Source of the DNA: Chitinophaga filiformis
GTDB taxonomy: Bacteria > Bacteroidota > Bacteroidia > Chitinophagales > Chitinophagaceae
Reading direction: 5' to 3'
DNA length: 64,000 nt
Assembly (NCBI RefSeq): GCF_021646545.1
Contig: NZ_JAKIRP010000007.1
Span: 124,001-188,000, forward strand
Shown here one piece after another: positions 59,004 to 64,000 of the stretch. The number at the start of each line of letters is the position of its first letter. Position 1 is the first letter of the stretch. Both the position numbers and the translations under genes were made by a program. Under the pieces are notes generated by a model. It was not told the origin of the DNA and did not search any database. It saw nothing but the letters and a program-made list of their open reading frames with translations.

Positions 59004-60484
59004 GAGAGGTCCAGTTGCATTTCAGCCTTAAATGTATGATTTTTTACAGCGGTTTTCAGCACATGCCGGCCAGGGTACAACAGCGCCAGCCGCTTTTGCA
59101 GGTTATCCAGCCCTATGCCTGCATGCCCGATGGCGCCGGGCTCGAAGGAGTTCTCACAGCTGAAATACAGCTGCCGCTCAGTACACTCGAGATGCAGGTG
59201 CAGGAATGCCGGACCATCTGCCGGTTCTATACCGTGCTTAAAGGCATTCTCAATAAAGACGATCAGCAACATAGGCGTCACCGCCTGGTTATCATTGCTG
59301 ATATGCCGGGTGAACTGCAGGTCTAACTGCATCTTCAAACGGATCTGCTGCAACTGCATATAGTCGGTGATATACTTTATTTCCTCGCTGACAGGAACTG
59401 TCGCCTCATTTCCCTTGTAGATCACATAGCGCATCAGTTCTGACAACTGCAGAATGCTCTCCGGTGTCTGCTTCGACTGCTGCAGGCTCAATGCATACAG
59501 GTTATTCAACGTGTTAAAAAAGAAATGAGGATCCAGTTGCTGCTTTAAAAGATCAAGCTCCGCACGGGTCTTTTCCTTTTCCAGCGATACGATACGGTTG
59601 TTCTGCTTCGCCCATTGCAGGGCCAGTACAACAGGCAGGGTTAAAAATATAACCGCCAATCCGCCAAAGGCATTCTCCAGTAAAAACGGATTGCCCGAAA
59701 AGATCCCTCCCAGCAGGCCGTTAATGGGCAATAAGGCTAATAATTGCCCCAGTACCGGGTAAAGAAAAGCCATCGCTGCAAATACACTCATTACATACAA
59801 TACAATGCCTCTTTGCTTCAACACCTTCGTCACCAGGAAACGGCTATTGATATAATACAACAGATAACCGCACAGATACATGAACATGAACTGGGCAACA
59901 AAACTCAGAAAGACACCCGGCCTGGTAATGATCTTATATAGATCAAACTCATAACCGATCAATAGTTGCTTCTCTGTATGATAACGAGGATCGTCCAGAC
60001 TGGATACCGCCATAGCCGAAAGCATAACAGCGATCAGCAGCAGACTGACCAGCACGGCTTTGTCAAGACTGATCTTATTTACCCATCTCACATGACGGCC
60101 CCTTTGCTGATAGTAAACCAGCGCTGACAATAACAATTCCAGTGAGATGCAGCAAAGAGCGACTGTCACAACAGAAGCCACCGGACGGCCGCCCGGTTTA
60201 ACAACGATACACAAAGCAGTGATCAGCGGCAAACAGACGCCATAACAAAGCAACCAGTACAAAAAATACTGCCTGCGTGTCAGCTCCTCTAACCATTTCG
60301 TTCTGTTCCAGGAGAACACAAAAGCAGGTATCGCTATCACTGCTGATATACCCATGTGAAGTAAGAACGCTTCCCAGCTTTCCGGCCGGATCTCCAGGAT
60401 GCTGACCCATATCAGCATGCCTCCAAACAGCCATATATCCAGGCGCCTGACCAGTAAATCCTGTCTCTTAGTTAATTCATTCAT
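59000..60484 (-). CDS. LytS-type (His_kinase/PF06580) sensor kinase
   Basis: A 494-aa membrane protein with about eight membrane segments over residues 15-300. The His-kinase domain has the phospho-acceptor DPHFFFNTLNNLYALSLQ and LSELMRYVIYKG, and then the GHKL-type ATPase with MLLIVFIENAFKHGIEPADG (N box) and GHAGIGLDNLQKRLALLYPG. It is the cognate kinase of the LytTR regulator it overlaps. The signal is unknown. ATG at 60484 gives the natural N-terminus MNELTKR; the longer frame includes a Cys-rich extension of little sense. Confidence 0.94.
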   Translation of the reverse strand: MNELTKRQDLLVRRLDIWLFGGMLIWVSILEIRPESWEAFLLHMGISAVIAIPAFVFSWNRTKWLEELTRRQYFLYWLLCYGVCLPLITALCIVVKPGGRPVASVVTVALCCISLELLLSALVYYQQRGRHVRWVNKISLDKAVLVSLLLIAVMLSAMAVSSLDDPRYHTEKQLLIGYEFDLYKIITRPGVFLSFVAQFMFMYLCGYLLYYINSRFLVTKVLKQRGIVLYVMSVFAAMAFLYPVLGQLLALLPINGLLGGIFSGNPFLLENAFGGLAVIFLTLPVVLALQWAKQNNRIVSLEKEKTRAELDLLKQQLDPHFFFNTLNNLYALSLQQSKQTPESILQLSELMRYVIYKGNEATVPVSEEIKYITDYMQLQQIRLKMQLDLQFTRHISNDNQAVTPMLLIVFIENAFKHGIEPADGPAFLHLHLECTERQLYFSCENSFEPGAIGHAGIGLDNLQKRLALLYPGRHVLKTAVKNHTFKAEMQLDLS

Positions 60485-60682
60485 ATTACTACAACAAATA
60501 AAAGAACACTTATTCAATCACACATACAAATATTAATGACGAAAGCAATGTTTTTCATGATGTACGTCGCCTTTAACCGATATAATCAGATAACTGTCGT
60601 TTATCATCCCTTGCAGCGCTTTCCTCATCTATAGTTGATCAGGCTACAGCTGAAACTTAGTTTGCGGTCATATTCAATATAT

Positions 60683-61585
60683 ATGCACAGACTACAGATA
60701 AAACACCTGACTAAAAGTTACGGTAATAATATTAAAGCACTGGACGATATCTCATTGGATATCTCCAATGGCATGTTCGGACTACTTGGCCCCAATGGCG
60801 CCGGCAAATCTTCTTTAATGCGTACACTGGCCACCTTACAGCTCCCCGACAGCGGACAGGTATTGTTCGACGGCAAGGATATCCACCAGCATCCACAGGA
60901 ACTACGCAGCCGGCTGGGATATCTTCCCCAGGATTTTGGCGTCTATCCTAAAATATCTGCGCTGGCATTACTCGACCATTTTGCTGTGCTGAAAGGGCTG
61001 ATGAATAACGCGGAAAGGAAAGAACAGGTACTGGCCCTTTTACATCAAACCAACCTCTATGCGGCCAGGAAACAGGCCGTCAGCACATTCTCCGGAGGCA
61101 TGCGGCAAAGATTCGGCATTGCACAGGCCTTGCTGGGCGGGCCTCAGTTGGTCATTGTAGACGAACCTACCGCCGGTCTGGACCCTCAGGAGCGGAACCG
61201 CTTCCATGACCTGCTCAGCGAGATCGGAGAGCAGGTGGTCGTATTACTCTCCACACACATTGTGGAGGATGTACATGACCTGTGTCCTGAAATGGCCGTA
61301 TTGGCCCATGGGAAGGTCATTTTAAAGGGAAAGCCTTCATCTCTGACTGATGATCTGCAAGGACGGATATGGCGAAAAACAGTCGCTAAAGACGATCTTT
61401 CTCATTACCGGGCAGATTACAATATTATTTCCACCCGCAGAATAGCAGGCAGCATACAATTGCACGTGCTTGCCGATGATTGTCCCGCTCAGGGGTTCGA
61501 GCCGTTTCATCCCGGCCTGGAAGATGTTTATTTCTCTGCATTATTTGGAGCGCAATGCCGCGGAAAGGAGGGTGTTATATGTTAA
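60683..61585 (+). CDS. ABC-2 type transporter ATP-binding protein
   Basis: A 300-aa ATPase with FGLLGPNGAGKSSLMRTLAT (Walker A near residue 37), GYLPQDFGVYPKISA (Q-loop), FSGGMRQRFGIAQALLGG (signature), LVIVDEPTAGLDP (Walker B) and LLSTHIVEDVHDLC (H-loop). It powers the permease encoded directly downstream, which it overlaps by 7 bp. It is divergent from the LytS/LytTR pair, which likely controls it; ATP-binding cassettes next to LytTR systems are common in Bacteroidota and Firmicutes. ATG at 60683 is chosen. Confidence 0.94.
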   Translation: MHRLQIKHLTKSYGNNIKALDDISLDISNGMFGLLGPNGAGKSSLMRTLATLQLPDSGQVLFDGKDIHQHPQELRSRLGYLPQDFGVYPKISALALLDHFAVLKGLMNNAERKEQVLALLHQTNLYAARKQAVSTFSGGMRQRFGIAQALLGGPQLVIVDEPTAGLDPQERNRFHDLLSEIGEQVVVLLSTHIVEDVHDLCPEMAVLAHGKVILKGKPSSLTDDLQGRIWRKTVAKDDLSHYRADYNIISTRRIAGSIQLHVLADDCPAQGFEPFHPGLEDVYFSALFGAQCRGKEGVIC

Positions 61586-64000
61586 GTGCCCTGTTTCGAT
61601 TTGAAGTACGATACCATTTCCGGCAACTTACCTTCCAGATAGCTGCCCTGCTATTTCTGGGACTGGGAGTACTGGGCATTCACGGCAACTTTGGCAGCAA
61701 TGATGTACACGCCAACGCACCTTATGTCATCACCTATATTGTCAGCATCCTTTCCCTCTTCTCTATTTTTGTAAGCACATTATTCTGTGCGAATGTCGTC
61801 TTGCGGGATACCACTCATGGCATGGATGCCCTGTTATTCACAACAGCCGTAAGGCGTTTACCATATTTTACCGTCCGGTTCGTGGGATTGGTGCTGGCGG
61901 TATTGCTTGTACTCTGCTCTTCTACCGTGGGCATGCTGTCAGGCACCTTATTGGCAGACAAATCCCATCTGGGCGCCTTCAATCCAGCTTACTTCATTCA
62001 GCCGCTGCTGGTTTTCGGAATACCCAATATCCTGTTCGTCTGTAGTATCATTTTCTGTACAGCAGTGCTCACCAGGGACGTCCGCGCTACTTACGCGGCA
62101 GGCGTGCTGTTATACATCTTTTACACCGTCAGCGCCATCCTTGGCAACTCCCCCTTCTTTGCCAGTTCAGCGCTGAAAACAACCACGCCCGGCTTATTTC
62201 CCTTATTAAGCGATCCCTTCGGATTGGCTATCTTTTTCGGAGACACCCGTTCCTGGTCGGTAACACAGCGCAATCAGCAACTCTTTTCCCTGAGTGGTAT
62301 TTTATTGATGAACCGCCTAATATGGACCGCATGTTCCTGCTTACTGCTGCTGATCACCTACAGGTACTTTGTGTTCCGTTTACAAGTTCCGGTAAAGACC
62401 ACCCCGCCCCGGACCAATGAGCAGACAACGCCGGCAATACCTTACAACCAACGGCAGGTATATCCCGTAGGTTTCACCTACGGCTGGAACAGCTTTCTTT
62501 CGCAATTCAGGCTGGAAGTGATCTCTGTATTCAAACACATTCCTTTCCTGCTGATGGTGGCAATGTGGATCGTTATCTTCTCCATCGAATTGAAAGACTC
62601 ACTTGTAAACGGCGCCTATGGCATACACCTTTACCCGGCTACCAACATCATAGTAGAGTCACTGCTACCGGTTCGTCCTGCCATGTTACTGATCATCTTT
62701 TACACTGCCGAACTATCAGCCCGTGAACGCAGTACCAATACACAGGCATTACTGTATAGTACACCTGTTGCGAATAGCATCATCTGGGCCGCGAAATGCG
62801 GAACACTGGGACTACTAATTACAACGCTGATCACTGCCAATATTGCGATAGGACTGGTGATGCAGATCAGTAATGGTTATTGGCACATTGGCTTGCCATT
62901 GTATGCATCACTATACTATTACAGTGGATTCCCGCTATTCCTGTTTGCTATCCTTGCTCTATTCATTCAGACATTAATACCCAACAAATACCTGGGAATG
63001 CTCGTGAACTTATTGGCAGCTGCCATCATTATATTCGGCCGCCAGTTTGGAATGGAGCACTACCTGCTACGTTATGGCCAGACACCACACATGAGCAGTT
63101 CCGCTATGAATGGTTTCGGGCACTATGCCCATGCTTTCAACTGGTACATGCTGTACTGGTCGGCTTTAGCAGCCTTGTTGTCATTGCTGACCATCCATTA
63201 CTGGCAAAGAAGCCGGCATATTCGCCAGAAATGGTTGCTAATAAGAATGAAGCTGGTATGGCTGGCGCCACTGGTCATTTTTCTTTCTATAGGCGCCTTT
63301 ATCTATTATAAAACCAATATTGAAGGCGGATGTAAAAACAGTAAGGCGCAACTAAACTGGCAGGCACGTTATGAACACGCGTACAGGCCACTGGCGAATC
63401 TTCCTCAACCAGTCATTACTGCTGTAAAAACAAACGTAGATCTATATCCGGCAGAAGGGAAGTATACTGTAAAAGGTAGCTTCAAACTCAGGAATGTTTC
63501 TCCCGGTCCCATTTCAAAGATCTGGATAAGCATAGATCCTGAAGTCACATCCTGCAACATTTATTTACCCGGCACGGCTCAGGAAACACATGATGACGTA
63601 TTTAATCAACACTTGTATGAACTTAAGAAACCCCTGCTGCCGGGCGCTGAAACTACACTACAATTTTCAATGAAAGTGATCCGTTCAGGCTTCACCCCCT
63701 TCAACAGCGAGCATACAGTAACCGGTAACGGCTCTTACATTGAACTGGAAAAATATCTGCCTTCCCTCGGTTATAACGACAGGTTTGAAATCAGTGACAA
63801 ATCCACCCGGAAAGCAAATGGACTACGGGAACAAACACAGACTTTGCCTGCAGACAGCACTTATCATCTTATTGACTTTGAAACGACCGTTTCCACCACC
63901 CGGGAGCAATATATAGTAACAACAGGGGTCCTCCAAAGGTCCTGGTTATCCGATAACCGCCATTATTTTCACTATAAAACAACTGCACCTGTCAACTACA
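61579..64000 (+). CDS. ABC-2 permease fused to M1-peptidase-like domain, N-terminal part
   Basis: The gene begins at ATG 61579, overlapping the ATPase stop, and runs open to the window end (807 codons seen). Residues about 1-560 form two ABC-2 permease halves with many membrane segments (FQIAALLFLGLGVLGIHGNF; FVCSIIFCTAVLTRDVRATY; HIPFLLMVAMWIVIFSIELK; PLFLFAILALFIQTLIPNKY). From about 590 comes an extracytoplasmic region (VDLYPAEGKYTVKGSFKLRN, TGNGSYIELEKYLPSLGYND) with the beta-rich form of an M1 aminopeptidase N-terminal domain. The catalytic M1 zinc motif should lie beyond the window. Full proteins of this type are about 1,200 aa. Confidence 0.88.
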   Translation, partial: MLSALFRFEVRYHFRQLTFQIAALLFLGLGVLGIHGNFGSNDVHANAPYVITYIVSILSLFSIFVSTLFCANVVLRDTTHGMDALLFTTAVRRLPYFTVRFVGLVLAVLLVLCSSTVGMLSGTLLADKSHLGAFNPAYFIQPLLVFGIPNILFVCSIIFCTAVLTRDVRATYAAGVLLYIFYTVSAILGNSPFFASSALKTTTPGLFPLLSDPFGLAIFFGDTRSWSVTQRNQQLFSLSGILLMNRLIWTACSCLLLLITYRYFVFRLQVPVKTTPPRTNEQTTPAIPYNQRQVYPVGFTYGWNSFLSQFRLEVISVFKHIPFLLMVAMWIVIFSIELKDSLVNGAYGIHLYPATNIIVESLLPVRPAMLLIIFYTAELSARERSTNTQALLYSTPVANSIIWAAKCGTLGLLITTLITANIAIGLVMQISNGYWHIGLPLYASLYYYSGFPLFLFAILALFIQTLIPNKYLGMLVNLLAAAIIIFGRQFGMEHYLLRYGQTPHMSSSAMNGFGHYAHAFNWYMLYWSALAALLSLLTIHYWQRSRHIRQKWLLIRMKLVWLAPLVIFLSIGAFIYYKTNIEGGCKNSKAQLNWQARYEHAYRPLANLPQPVITAVKTNVDLYPAEGKYTVKGSFKLRNVSPGPISKIWISIDPEVTSCNIYLPGTAQETHDDVFNQHLYELKKPLLPGAETTLQFSMKVIRSGFTPFNSEHTVTGNGSYIELEKYLPSLGYNDRFEISDKSTRKANGLREQTQTLPADSTYHLIDFETTVSTTREQYIVTTGVLQRSWLSDNRHYFHYKTTAPVNY

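Overview
The window is a chromosomal stretch of a Bacteroidota bacterium, most likely a Chitinophaga-like member of the Chitinophagaceae. The evidence is paired SusC/SusD outer-membrane genes, type IX secretion (T9SS) C-terminal sorting domains, many lipoproteins, TAnnTTTG-type promoter elements, little sign of Shine-Dalgarno sequences, and a multidomain GH18 chitinase. I see no tRNA, rRNA, CRISPR array, phage or insertion sequence.

Layout. 1-7.3 kb: the 5' end of a SusC-like receptor, a 64-bp tandem repeat, and a tripartite RND efflux operon (adaptor, pump, outer-membrane channel, reading leftward). 7.4-12 kb: a BBP2-type porin, a divergent HxlR regulator/quinone-reductase pair, then three leftward genes: two small proteins of unknown function and an ADP-ribosylglycohydrolase. 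12-19.3 kb: a full SusC/SusD pair and a secreted T9SS protein. 19.3-31 kb: mostly hypothetical secreted proteins and lipoproteins, a DUF6055/DUF4859 metalloprotease-like lipoprotein, a DinB protein, an eCIS-core (DUF4157) protein with a decayed 3' copy, and a Crp-like regulator. 31-36 kb: a five-gene leftward operon joining an ABC transporter to an OmpA-anchored solute-binding protein and two coiled-coil proteins.

36.9-40.6 kb: a Crp regulator followed by a yceI, tautomerase, SDR, NTF2-like and nitronate monooxygenase operon, with two Crp-type operators between them. 40.7-53.5 kb: hydrolases, an acyltransferase, the chitinase, a PHP-domain protein, a His-rich mini-lipoprotein, a second divergent HxlR/oxidoreductase pair, an M48 protease with a DUF898 protein, and a metallophosphoesterase. 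53.7-64 kb: an unknown 735-residue protein overlapping an SDR gene, an aldo/keto reductase, NUDIX, a LytS/LytTR two-component pair, and a divergent ABC ATPase plus an ABC-2 permease/M1-peptidase fusion that runs off the window.

The strongest unexplained signals are non-coding. Two adjacent long palindromes (96 bp, and about 120 bp overall) lie in a divergent intergenic region and look like diverged copies of one element in which both arms changed together. A roughly 20-bp direct-repeat array resembling LytTR sites lies upstream of the 36.9 kb Crp gene. The best protein-level candidates for an undescribed system are the two-gene unknown pair beside the ADP-ribosylglycohydrolase and the ABC/OmpA/coiled-coil operon. 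All family names come from reading motifs by eye; no database search was run.
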